From the NCBI RefSeq assembly GCF_900090265.1, contig NZ_LT607752.1, positions 1,612,001-1,676,000 of the forward strand: DNA of 64,000 nucleotides. The letters run 5' to 3'. This document shows, piece by piece, positions 17,683 to 26,284 of this stretch. The stretch comes from Micromonospora rifamycinica. Lineage in GTDB: Bacteria > Actinomycetota > Actinomycetes > Mycobacteriales > Micromonosporaceae. Position 1 is the first letter of the stretch; every line of letters starts with the position of its first letter. Made by a program: the position numbers and the translations under genes. The notes under the pieces are model-generated. The model worked only from the letters and a program-made list of their open reading frames with translations, searched no databases and was not told the origin of the DNA.

Positions 17683-20600
17683 ATGGGGACGGTGCTGTTC
17701 CGGCGGCCGGCACGACGCAGCGGGCCGGAGATGCCGACCGGGGAGTTGACCCTCCAGGAGCCGCCGGAGCTGAGCGAGCCGCAGCACAACGGCGCCCGGC
17801 AGGCGATGATGGTGCTGCCGATGGCGCTGATGACCGGCGTGATGATGCTGATGTTCATGGGTCCGTCACGGGGTCCGTTGACCTGGGTGATGGCCGGCAT
17901 GATGGCGGTCGCCATGGGCGGGGTGATGATCGGTTCGGTCATCGCCAGTGGTGGGGAACGCAAGCAGCGGCACGGCGGCGACCGCCGCGACTACCTGCGC
18001 TACCTCGCCCAGCACCGCCGTCGGGCCCGCCGGTTCGCCCAGGACCAGCGGGACTCCAGCCTGTGGCGGCACCCTGACCCGGCGTCGCTGTGGTCGCTGG
18101 CGATGACCACCCGCCGCTGGGAGCGCCGCCCCACCCACCCGGACTTCCTGGAGATCCGGGTCGGCACCGGTGAGCAGCGGCTGGCGGTCCGGATCGCGCC
18201 GATGCAGACCAAACCGGTCGAGGACCTCGAACCGGTGGCCGCGAAGGCGCTGCGTCGGTTCATCCGGGCGTACAGCACCCTGCCGGACCAGCCGGTGGCG
18301 CTGTTCCTGCCGGGCTTCGCCGAGATCCGGGTGACCGGGGACCGGACGGCCGCGCGGGCGCTGCTGCGGGCCCTGCTCACCCAGCTCGGCGCGTTGCACG
18401 CACCGGAGGAGGTCCGGGTGGCGCTCTGTGTCGACCCGGACGGGCTGGCGGCCTGGGAATGGGTCAAGTGGCTGCCGCATACCCAGCACCCCACCGAACA
18501 GGACGCCGCCGGGGCGACGCGGCTGGCCGCCGACGGGATCGAACGCCTCGAACGGCTGCTCGGCGCGGAGTTCACCGGCCGCCCCCGCTACGAGCCGGGC
18601 GTCACCCCCGACCGGGACGAGCCGTACGTGGTGGTGGTCCGCGACGGCGGCCGGGTGCCCGCCGGTCACCGGCTCACCACCGGCGGCTACCGCAACGCGG
18701 TCTTCGTCGACCTGGACGACCCGCCGGTGGCCACCGGGAAGGGCATCCTCAACCTGGAGGTCGCCGACGGCACGCTGACCATGCTCGGGCGGGACCGGGT
18801 GGGCCAGGAGACCCGGCAGGTGCTCGCCGCACCGGACCTGCTCGGCCCGGCGGCGGCCCGCACGGTCGCCCGGCTGCTGTCGCCCTACCGGCTGGCGGTC
18901 AGCACCGAGCTGGCCCCCGAACCGATGAAGGCCGACTTCGACCTCGGCACCCTGCTGCGGGTGCCCGACCTGGAACGGTTGGAGCTGGCCGCGTTGCGCG
19001 ACCGGCGCGGGCCGGACGAGCGGCTGCGGGTGCCGATCGGGGTGGACGCCACCGGGGCTCCGGTCGAGCTCGACATCAAGGAGTCCGCCCTGGGCGGCAT
19101 GGGCCCGCACGGGATGCTGATCGGCGCGACCGGCTCCGGCAAGAGCGAGCTGCTGCGCACGCTGGTGCTGGCGTTGGCCGTCACGCACTCCTCGGAGACG
19201 CTCAACCTGGTCCTGGTCGACTTCAAGGGCGGGGCCACCTTCCTCGGCCTGGACCGGCTGCCGCACACCTCGGCGGTGATCACCAACCTGGCCGACGAGG
19301 CGTCGCTGGTCGGCCGGATGCGCGACGCCCTGCACGGCGAGCTGGTCCGCCGGCAGGAGCTGCTGCGGGCCGCCGGTGGCTACAGCTCGGTGCTGGAGTA
19401 CGAGAAAGCCCGGGCCGGCGGCGCCCCGCTGGACCCGCTGCCCACCCTCTTCGTGGTCGTCGACGAGTTCTCCGAGCTGCTCGCCGCGCACCGGGACTTC
19501 ATCGACCTGTTCGTCATGATCGGGCGGCTCGGCCGTTCGCTGGCCGTGCACCTGCTGCTGGCCAGCCAGCGCGTCGACGACGGCCGGATCGGGCAGTTGG
19601 AGTCGCACCTGTCGTACCGGATCGGGTTGCGGACCTTCTCGGCGATGGAGTCCCGCTCGGTGATCGGGGTGCCCGACGCCTACGAGCTGCCGGCCGCCCC
19701 GGGCAACGGCTACCTGCGGATGGACGTCTCGACCCTGCTCCGGTTCAAGGCCGCGTACGTCTCCGGGGAGTACCGTCCCCGCCGGAGCCGGGTCCGCCAG
19801 GACGTGGTCCAGCGACAGGTGGTGCCCTACCGGCTGGACCTCGTGCCGGTCGGCGCACCGGCCCTGCCGCCGGTGGACCCCGCGCCGCCCGCCGACCCGG
19901 CCGAGCCGGAGCCGCCCGCCGCGCGCAGTGTCTTCTCGATCGTCACCGACCAACTGGTCGACTCCGGGCCGCCGGCCCATCAGGTCTGGCTGCCGCCGCT
20001 GGCCGACTCCCCCACCCTGGACAGCCTGCTCACGGCGCTGACCCCGGATCCCGACCTCGGGCTGGTCGCCGCCGACTGGCCCGGCAACGGCCGGCTGGTC
20101 GTCCCGCTCGGCTTCATCGACAAGCCCTACGAGCAGCTGCGCGACCTGCTCACCGTGGACCTGTCCGGGGTGGGTGGACACATCGGCGTGGCGGGCGGCA
20201 CCCGCAGCGGCAAGAGCACCCTGATCCGGACCCTGATCTGCGCGTTGGCGCTGACCCACCGCCCCACCGAGGTGCAGTTCTACTGCCTGGACTTCGGCGG
20301 CGGCACGCTGGGCACCGTCGCCGGGCTGCCGCACGTGGGCAGTGTCGCCGGCCGGCTGGACACCGACCGGGTCGGCCGGACCGTCGCCGAGGTCACCGGC
20401 CTGATCAACCAACGGGAGCGGCGCTTCACCGAGCAGGGCATCGACAGCATCCAGACCTACCGGCAGTCACGGGCCGACGGCCGGATCACCGACGACCCGT
20501 ACGGCGACGTGTTCCTGGTGGTCGACGGCTGGTTCACGTTGCGGCAGGAGTTCGAGCCGCTGGAGGTCGCGCTGCGGCAGATCGCCGCCCGGGGGCTCAA

Positions 20601-21684
20601 CTTCGGCGTCCACCTGATCGTCAGCGCGGCCCGCTGGTCGGAGGTCCACCACAGCATGCGCGACCAGCTCGGCATCAAGCTGGAGCTGCGCCTCGGCGAC
20701 GCCGTGGACTCCGCCATCGACCTGCGGCTGGCGGCCACCGTGCCGCGTGCGCCGGGGCACGGCCTCACCCCGGAGAAGCTGCACTTCCTGGGGGCGCTGC
20801 CGCGCATCGACGGCGTGCCGGATCCGTCGAGCACGGCCGAGGGGGCACGGGAGCTGGCCGCCACGGTCGCCGAGTTCTGGCACGGACCGGTGGCCGCGCC
20901 GGTACGTACCCTGCCGGCGGTGCTGCCCGCCGCCGACCTGCCGCCCGCCGAGGGCGACCTGTGGATGCCGCTCGGCCTGGACGAGTCCGACCTCAAGCCG
21001 TACTGGCACGACTTCGCGGAGCTGCCGCACCTGACCGCGCTCGGCGACAGCCAGAGCGGCAAGACCAACCTGCTGCGGCACCTGGCCCGCCTGATCGTCG
21101 GCCGGTTCACCCCGGCCGAGGCGCGCATCCTGATCGTCGACTACCGACGGCAGCTGTTCGACTCGGTGCCGGCCGAGTACCGCCTCGGCTACTCGGTCTC
21201 CACCGACTCCACCCGGGAGACCGTCGCCGACGCCGTGGTCGGCCTCAAGGGGCGGCTGCCGGGTAAGGAGATCAGCCCCGAGCAGTTACGCCGCCGCGAC
21301 TGGTGGACCGGACCCCGGCTGTTCGTGCTGGTCGACGACTTCGAGATGCTCGCCGGGCAGGACAACCCCCTGCAGCCCCTCATCCCGTACGTGCCGCACG
21401 GGGTGGACATCGGGCTGCACGTGGTGGTGGTCCGGGGTACCGCGAACCTGATGCGGATGTCGATGGACCCGCTGCTGCGTCGCCTCCAGGAGGCCAGCAG
21501 CCCGGACCTCGCCCTGTCGTGCCCGCCGACCGAGGGGCCGTTGCTCGGCGGGGTGAAGGGCCGGCACCTGCCGCCCGGCCGGGCGATGGTGCTGACCCGG
21601 CGCGGGCACCGGATGATCCAGACCGGGTACGTCGAACCCGACCCGGGTGTCAGTTCCGTCGACGGCGACGCAGGCCGACGGTGA
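17683..21684 (+). CDS. eccC: Type VII secretion ATPase EccC (fused EccCa-EccCb, three FtsK/SpoIIIE domains)
   Basis: ATG 17683 follows GGAGGGAG at 7-base spacing; the frame is open further upstream, but that is a shadow of eccD. The 1333-residue protein has two N-terminal membrane segments (about 42-60 and 66-86, Met-rich). Three P-loop domains follow: GATGSGKSE with Lys487, GGTRSGKST with Lys844 and GDSQSGKTN with Lys1127. Walker B regions are FVVVDEFSE (intact), FLVVDGWF (catalytic Glu replaced by Gly) and FVLVDDFEM. This pattern, with ATPase 1 active and 2 and 3 substrate-binding, is known for EccC. Its 3' end overlaps the convergent mycosin-like gene by 35 bases. Confidence 0.95.
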   Translation: MGTVLFRRPARRSGPEMPTGELTLQEPPELSEPQHNGARQAMMVLPMALMTGVMMLMFMGPSRGPLTWVMAGMMAVAMGGVMIGSVIASGGERKQRHGGDRRDYLRYLAQHRRRARRFAQDQRDSSLWRHPDPASLWSLAMTTRRWERRPTHPDFLEIRVGTGEQRLAVRIAPMQTKPVEDLEPVAAKALRRFIRAYSTLPDQPVALFLPGFAEIRVTGDRTAARALLRALLTQLGALHAPEEVRVALCVDPDGLAAWEWVKWLPHTQHPTEQDAAGATRLAADGIERLERLLGAEFTGRPRYEPGVTPDRDEPYVVVVRDGGRVPAGHRLTTGGYRNAVFVDLDDPPVATGKGILNLEVADGTLTMLGRDRVGQETRQVLAAPDLLGPAAARTVARLLSPYRLAVSTELAPEPMKADFDLGTLLRVPDLERLELAALRDRRGPDERLRVPIGVDATGAPVELDIKESALGGMGPHGMLIGATGSGKSELLRTLVLALAVTHSSETLNLVLVDFKGGATFLGLDRLPHTSAVITNLADEASLVGRMRDALHGELVRRQELLRAAGGYSSVLEYEKARAGGAPLDPLPTLFVVVDEFSELLAAHRDFIDLFVMIGRLGRSLAVHLLLASQRVDDGRIGQLESHLSYRIGLRTFSAMESRSVIGVPDAYELPAAPGNGYLRMDVSTLLRFKAAYVSGEYRPRRSRVRQDVVQRQVVPYRLDLVPVGAPALPPVDPAPPADPAEPEPPAARSVFSIVTDQLVDSGPPAHQVWLPPLADSPTLDSLLTALTPDPDLGLVAADWPGNGRLVVPLGFIDKPYEQLRDLLTVDLSGVGGHIGVAGGTRSGKSTLIRTLICALALTHRPTEVQFYCLDFGGGTLGTVAGLPHVGSVAGRLDTDRVGRTVAEVTGLINQRERRFTEQGIDSIQTYRQSRADGRITDDPYGDVFLVVDGWFTLRQEFEPLEVALRQIAARGLNFGVHLIVSAARWSEVHHSMRDQLGIKLELRLGDAVDSAIDLRLAATVPRAPGHGLTPEKLHFLGALPRIDGVPDPSSTAEGARELAATVAEFWHGPVAAPVRTLPAVLPAADLPPAEGDLWMPLGLDESDLKPYWHDFAELPHLTALGDSQSGKTNLLRHLARLIVGRFTPAEARILIVDYRRQLFDSVPAEYRLGYSVSTDSTRETVADAVVGLKGRLPGKEISPEQLRRRDWWTGPRLFVLVDDFEMLAGQDNPLQPLIPYVPHGVDIGLHVVVVRGTANLMRMSMDPLLRRLQEASSPDLALSCPPTEGPLLGGVKGRHLPPGRAMVLTRRGHRMIQTGYVEPDPGVSSVDGDAGRR

Positions 21685-23128
21685 GGGCGGCGAGCGCGAG
21701 GATCGCCGCCAACGCGGCGACCGCGCCGGCCGGGCTCCGCCGCTGCACGGTGCTGGCGACACCGGCCGACCGGGCGTTCACCGCCGCCGCCGGATTGATC
21801 ATGCCCCAGCCGTACCACGGGTCGGGGCGACCCGGGGAGACCGCCGCGGCCCCGTCCGCCGTGGCCCTGACCCGGGCCGCCGCCTCGACGGCGTCCAACC
21901 GGGGCTCGCTGGACCGGACCAGGGCGACCAGCCCGGCGACGAACGCCGCGGCGTAGTCCGCGCCCGTGCCCTGCACCTCCCCCGACCCGATCCCGACGCT
22001 CACCACGTCCACGCCCGGGGCCACCACGTCGACCTCTCCCGGGCGGTGCACCTCGGCCAGCCGGTCGTCCGGCCCGACGGCGCCGACCCGCAGCACCCCC
22101 GCCGGCAGGTCGGCACCCTTCGCCGCGGTCGCCGCCCGCGCCGCCACCACCACGGTGGTGCCCCCGGCGACCGCCGTACGCAGCGCCGTCACCACCCGGC
22201 TGTCGGTGGTGTCCACCGCAGCGCCGATCAGCGCGACCCCGGCCCGCGCCGCCGTCGCCGCCCGCAGCGCGGTCACCAGGTCGGTCGAGTCCGCCACCCC
22301 GGCGGACGTCCCGATCCGCACCGGCACGATGGTCGCCTCGGGGGCGAGGCCGACGAAGTCGGTGCCCCGCTGCGCGGTGGCGGCGACGATGCCGGCCATC
22401 GCCGTGCCGTGTCCGGTGCAGTCCCGGTCCCCCCGGGAGCCGCCGCCGGCATCGGCCGAGGCGTCCGCTCCGGGCCGTACCCGGCCGTCGAGGGCCGGCG
22501 GTGTGCCGTCCACCCCGGAGTCGATGACGGCGACCGCGACCCCCGCACCCCGGCCACGGGTCCAGGCCACCTCCGGGGTCAACCGCAGTTGCGCCCAGGG
22601 CACCCCGCCGATCCGCCGCTTCGGGGCGACCGTGCAGACCACGGCGCTGGCCGGCGGGCCGGTCGGCCGGGGACTGCTCGACGCCCTCGGCCGCGCCGGG
22701 GTGAACACCGGCAGCGGCCCGTAGCTGACCTCGGCGCCGACGGCGTCCCACGGCAGCACCAGGAGCCATCCCCGCCGCAGCACGGCCGGATCGGTGACCG
22801 GGACGCCGTCCGGCTGGACCCGTCCCTTGTTGAGGGTGAAGATCTCCAGGTACCGCTGCGCGTCACCGAGCACCCGCAGGGCGATCTCCCAGAGGTGCTC
22901 GACCCGGCCCTGCTCCGCGCCGACCACCACGTACTTCACGAACCCGGTCGGTGTGCCGCCCGCACCGGGCGCAGCCGCCGGGGCGACGGTGGGGGGCGTG
23001 GGCACGCCGGTGGCCACCGCCGGGGTCACCGCGACCACCGTCGACGTCAGGATGCCGAGCCAGCACAGCAGCAGAGCGGGCGAGAGTCGGGTCCGGCGGC
23101 GTCCGGTCGCCGGCAGCGGGCGGGACAG
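21650..23128 (-). CDS. Mycosin-like S8 pseudoprotease 1 with LysM-like N-domain
   Basis: A subtilase-fold protein with signal peptide, LysM-like domain (about residues 54-140) and C-terminal membrane anchor followed by an Arg tail, as in mycosins (MycP). In the protease domain Asp203 (VIDSGVDG) and His240 (TGHGTAMAG) are kept. The GTS nucleophile motif has become GADYAAAFVAG, with Asp391 at the Ser position, and the oxyanion AAGN motif reads AARAAT. It should not be proteolytic. Start: no ATG, GTG or TTG lies between the SD-like GGGAGG and the signal peptide, so I propose CTG 23128; longer frames to 23515 would give a non-secreted N-terminus. The gene converges on eccC with a 35-base overlap. 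Confidence 0.8.
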   Translation of the reverse strand: MSRPLPATGRRRTRLSPALLLCWLGILTSTVVAVTPAVATGVPTPPTVAPAAAPGAGGTPTGFVKYVVVGAEQGRVEHLWEIALRVLGDAQRYLEIFTLNKGRVQPDGVPVTDPAVLRRGWLLVLPWDAVGAEVSYGPLPVFTPARPRASSSPRPTGPPASAVVCTVAPKRRIGGVPWAQLRLTPEVAWTRGRGAGVAVAVIDSGVDGTPPALDGRVRPGADASADAGGGSRGDRDCTGHGTAMAGIVAATAQRGTDFVGLAPEATIVPVRIGTSAGVADSTDLVTALRAATAARAGVALIGAAVDTTDSRVVTALRTAVAGGTTVVVAARAATAAKGADLPAGVLRVGAVGPDDRLAEVHRPGEVDVVAPGVDVVSVGIGSGEVQGTGADYAAAFVAGLVALVRSSEPRLDAVEAAARVRATADGAAAVSPGRPDPWYGWGMINPAAAVNARSAGVASTVQRRSPAGAVAALAAILALAALTVGLRRRRRN

Positions 23129-23318
23129 CGGTACCTCCCAGCGTCGTCGGGGTGCGCCCAGGCTACGGCGTCCCCGCTGCCGGCCCGGTGTCCGGTCGAT
23201 TGCGATTCGGCCAACCGGACACGGGGGCGGCGAACCCGGGCTGAACAGATCGCCGGTCGCCGCCGTTGTAGGCACCGGCCGGGACGGGCTCCGCCCGGCC
23301 CGGACGAAGGAGGAACCC
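23129..23318. promoter_or_regulatory. Divergent intergenic region of the mycosin-like genes
   Basis: A 190-base spacer between mycosin-like gene 1 (minus) and the LysM-like membrane protein gene (plus). Both have good ribosome sites at its borders: GGGAGG for the minus gene and GAAGGAGG at 23306-23313 for the plus gene. No convincing palindrome or sigma-factor boxes were found. Confidence 0.3.
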
Positions 23319-24650
23319 GTGCACCTGCCGACCGGCACCACCGGTGCCAGGCGACGACCGGCCACCGGGCGCGACGCCGGCACCCACCGGGCGCGGCGCG
23401 GCCCGCTGGTGCTGACGGCGGCGCTGCTGGCCGCCCTCGCGCCGGCCGCCTCTCCCGCCGCCGGGGCGGCACCCCCCGGCGGGACACCGGACGCGCCGAC
23501 GCCGTCCGCCGCCACCGCGTCCGGGAGGTACTACGTGGTGGGACCGCCGGTCGGCGGGCAGCGGGAGTACCTCTACCAGATCGCGGCCGGCACCCTCGGC
23601 GACGGGAACCGGTACCGGGAGATCTTCGTGCTGAACCAGGGCCGCCGCCAGCCCGACGGCGGACGGCTGACCGACCCGGTCGAGCTACGCCCCGGCTGGG
23701 TGCTGGCGCTGCCCCTCGACGCGCGCGGGCCGGGTGTCCGCACCGGACCGCTCCCGACCGGCGGGGCCGTCGGCGCACCGCCGGCCGCCGACGAACCGGG
23801 GCACCCGGAGCGCCTGGTCGGCGTCGCCGGGCTCGCCGCCGTCGCGCTGCTCGTCGCCACCCTGCTGCGCCGGCCGGCCCGGCGTCGCCGCGCGCTCCCG
23901 GCGGGCGCCACCCGGCTCGCCCTCGACGTGGGCTGCCCCGCGCCGCTGCTCCCGCCGACCCCGGTCCCGCCGCCGCCGGTCCCGGCGCCACTGGTCCCGG
24001 CACGACTGGTCCCGCCGACCCCGGTCCCGCCGCCGCCGGCTGCCGGGACCGACGGCGACCTCGACACCGAGGTGACCTCCGCCGTCGGCACGCTGGCGGT
24101 CCGGCTGCCCACGGTGGCGTCCGGGGGCGGGCCGGCGTACCACGTCTGGCAGCTCCCGGCGCAGCCCCCACCGCCGATGCGGCTCCCGGTCCGGCTGGGC
24201 CGGCGGCGGGGCTGGGCGCTCTGGGTCGACCTGGCCGGCACCCCGGACGTACTCACCGTGACCGGCCCGGCGGGGGCCGCCGGCCAGCAGGCCCGGACGA
24301 TTGCCGAGCGGGTCCACGCCGCCGGGCACACGGTCACCGTCGTCGGTGACCTGTTCGGGGCGGACCTGCCCGCCGGATGGGTGCACCGGTCGGTCTTCCC
24401 CGCCGACGTGGCGGACCTGCCGGCCGGCCCCGGGGTGCTGTGCAGTGCCGCCCTGTCCGGTCCCGAGCTGGCCTTCGCCCGGCAGATCACCACCCTGACC
24501 GGTCACCAGCTGGTACCGGTCGTCGTCGGCCGGGCGATGCGGGCCCGGTGGTCGGTGACGGTCCGACCGGCCACCGGCGGCCCCGACGCCGAACTCGTCG
24601 ACGCCGCCGCGCCGGGCGGCGGGTTCCCCGGCGACGGCGGTGAACCGTGA
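23319..24650 (+). CDS. LysM-like domain membrane protein of the ESX locus
   Basis: GTG 23319 follows GAAGGAGG at 5 bases and gives a signal peptide (LVLTAALLAALAPAASPAAG). Residues about 68-150 form a LysM-like domain (YVVGPPVGG, YLYQIAAGTLGD, EIFVLNQGRRQPDG, PGWVLALPLD), closely matching the domain in front of the two large mycosin-like proteins. One membrane helix (VGVAGLAAVALLVATLL) follows, then a Pro-rich linker and a cytoplasmic-side region of about 200 residues with alternating strands and helices (VLTVTGPAGAAGQQ, HTVTVVGDLFGADL). It has no protease domain. It overlaps the next open frame by GTGA. It may be a structural partner of the mycosin-like proteins; the position invites comparison with EccE, but I see no EccE signature. 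Confidence 0.8.
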   Translation: MHLPTGTTGARRRPATGRDAGTHRARRGPLVLTAALLAALAPAASPAAGAAPPGGTPDAPTPSAATASGRYYVVGPPVGGQREYLYQIAAGTLGDGNRYREIFVLNQGRRQPDGGRLTDPVELRPGWVLALPLDARGPGVRTGPLPTGGAVGAPPAADEPGHPERLVGVAGLAAVALLVATLLRRPARRRRALPAGATRLALDVGCPAPLLPPTPVPPPPVPAPLVPARLVPPTPVPPPPAAGTDGDLDTEVTSAVGTLAVRLPTVASGGGPAYHVWQLPAQPPPPMRLPVRLGRRRGWALWVDLAGTPDVLTVTGPAGAAGQQARTIAERVHAAGHTVTVVGDLFGADLPAGWVHRSVFPADVADLPAGPGVLCSAALSGPELAFARQITTLTGHQLVPVVVGRAMRARWSVTVRPATGGPDAELVDAAAPGGGFPGDGGEP

Positions 24651-24751
24651 CCGGCGTCGCCCCGTTGTGGGACGGGGGCGTCGCGCCGACGACGCCCGGC
24701 GGGTCGGGGCGTCGCGCCGACCGGCGCCCGCCCGCCACGAGGAGACGGTGG

Positions 24752-26284
24752 ATGACCCGGTTGCTGGTTTCGTGGACGCGGTCGCTGTGGTGCCTGGTGG
24801 CGACCGGCGCGCTGGCGCTCGCCCCGCTCACCCCGGTCCGCGCCGCGCCCCCACCACCGCCGGCCTACGTCAAGTACTACCCGGTGGCGGCGGCGTCGGA
24901 GGGCAGCGTGACGGACCTGTCCGGGGTGGCCGCCCGGTTCCTGGCCGACCCCGGCCGGGCGGACGAGATCTACCGGCTCAACGAGGGCCGCCGGCAACCG
25001 GATGGCGGCGCCCTCACCGCCGTCGGGCAGCGGCTGGTCCCCGGCTGGCTGCTGGTGCTGCCCTGGGACGCCTTCGGCGAGGAGGTCCGCTACGGCCTGC
25101 TCCCGGTGGACCCCCCGAAGTCCCCGCCGGCCCGGCCCGGCCCCCGCGGGGGTGGGGCGGCCTGCGTCGCCGCCTCCTCCGGCGACGGCAACCCGAACTG
25201 GGCCGACGCGCTGCTCTCCCCGGCGCGGGCCTGGCCCCACAGCACCGGGGCCGGGACGCTGGTGGCGGTGCTCGACTCCGGCGTCGACGGCGACCTGCCG
25301 GCCCTGGCCGGGCGGATCTCCCACGGTTCCGACATCCTCACCGGCAAGGCCCGCGCCGACACCGACTGCCTGGGTACGGGCACCGCGATGGCCAGCGTGA
25401 TCGCGGCCGACCCCGGTGACGACCCGGCGACGGCAGGGGTGGTCGGGGTGGCCCCCGAGGCGGCCATCCTGCCGGTCCGGATCGTCTCCGGGGCGACCGA
25501 CGCCGAGCCGGCCCGGGTCGCCCTCGGTATCGAGGTCGCCGTCTCGGCCGGCGCGACCGTCATCGCCCTGGGCGGGTACGCGAAGCTCACCGATCCCGCC
25601 GTCACCGAGGCGGTCCGCTCGGCCGTGGCGCACGACGTGGTGGTCGTCGCCCCCGCCACCACCGCCGACGGCAGCGCGGCACCGGCCCAGGAGGGCCTGC
25701 TGCGGGTGGCCGGGGTCGGTCCCGACCTACGGCCGGTGCTGGCGTACCCGGCAGGCGGGGTCGACGTCGTCGCGCCCGGCCTCGACGTGGCGACGCTGGG
25801 CGTCGGTGGCACCGGGCCACACGTCCGCAGCGGCACAGAGTACGCCGTCGCCTACGTCGCCGGCACGGCCGCGCTGGTCCGCGCGGCGTTGCCGGGGACG
25901 CACGCCATCCAGGTGGCCCGCCGGATCACCGCCACCGCCGACCCGGGAACCCGGTCGAGTCCGGGCCCCGAGAACGGCTGGGGCATGATCGACCCGCTGG
26001 CGGCGGTCAGCCCCGCCCCGGCTGCGGCGGCGAACCCGGCCGGCGGCCGCCCGTCCACCGCGCTGGCGTTGGTCGCCGCCGGGCTCGGGCTCCTCCTGCT
26101 GACCGTGGTGGGGGTGTTCGCCCGGCGGTCCCGGCGGCTCACCGCCCGGCACCCGGCCGACGCCGTACCGGCGGGCCTCCCGCCCGACGCCCCGCCGGCG
26201 GGCCTTCCGCACGGGGCGGCACCCCACCGGTCGACCATCCGGCAGCAACCGCCGGCACCGCGCGAGCCGGGGTCGCTGCCGTGA
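24752..26284 (+). CDS. Mycosin-like S8 pseudoprotease 2 with LysM-like N-domain
   Basis: ATG 24752 has GAGGAG 8 bases upstream and starts a signal peptide (MTRLLVSWTRSLWCLVATG). GTG 24647, overlapping the previous stop, is the alternative. The 510-residue product has a LysM-like domain (YVKYYPV to PGWLLVLPWD), a subtilase domain and a C-terminal membrane helix (TALALVAAGLGLLLLTVVG). Asp175 (VLDSGVDG) is kept. The His position is Thr209 (LGTGTAMAS), the Ser position is Glu363 (SGTEYAVAYVAG), and the oxyanion Asn motif reads APATTAD. The catalytic triad is therefore lost twice over. It overlaps the following gene by four bases (GTGA). Confidence 0.85.
   Translation: MTRLLVSWTRSLWCLVATGALALAPLTPVRAAPPPPPAYVKYYPVAAASEGSVTDLSGVAARFLADPGRADEIYRLNEGRRQPDGGALTAVGQRLVPGWLLVLPWDAFGEEVRYGLLPVDPPKSPPARPGPRGGGAACVAASSGDGNPNWADALLSPARAWPHSTGAGTLVAVLDSGVDGDLPALAGRISHGSDILTGKARADTDCLGTGTAMASVIAADPGDDPATAGVVGVAPEAAILPVRIVSGATDAEPARVALGIEVAVSAGATVIALGGYAKLTDPAVTEAVRSAVAHDVVVVAPATTADGSAAPAQEGLLRVAGVGPDLRPVLAYPAGGVDVVAPGLDVATLGVGGTGPHVRSGTEYAVAYVAGTAALVRAALPGTHAIQVARRITATADPGTRSSPGPENGWGMIDPLAAVSPAPAAAANPAGGRPSTALALVAAGLGLLLLTVVGVFARRSRRLTARHPADAVPAGLPPDAPPAGLPHGAAPHRSTIRQQPPAPREPGSLP

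Noticed and set aside
17866..20412. An 848-codon minus-strand open frame
   Set aside because: It lies fully inside eccC, whose three P-loop domains prove the plus strand is coding; the antisense product has no domain.
23319..24650. Calling this protein a fourth mycosin
   Set aside because: It shares only the LysM-like module and signal peptide; none of the subtilase motifs (Asp, His or Ser blocks) are present.
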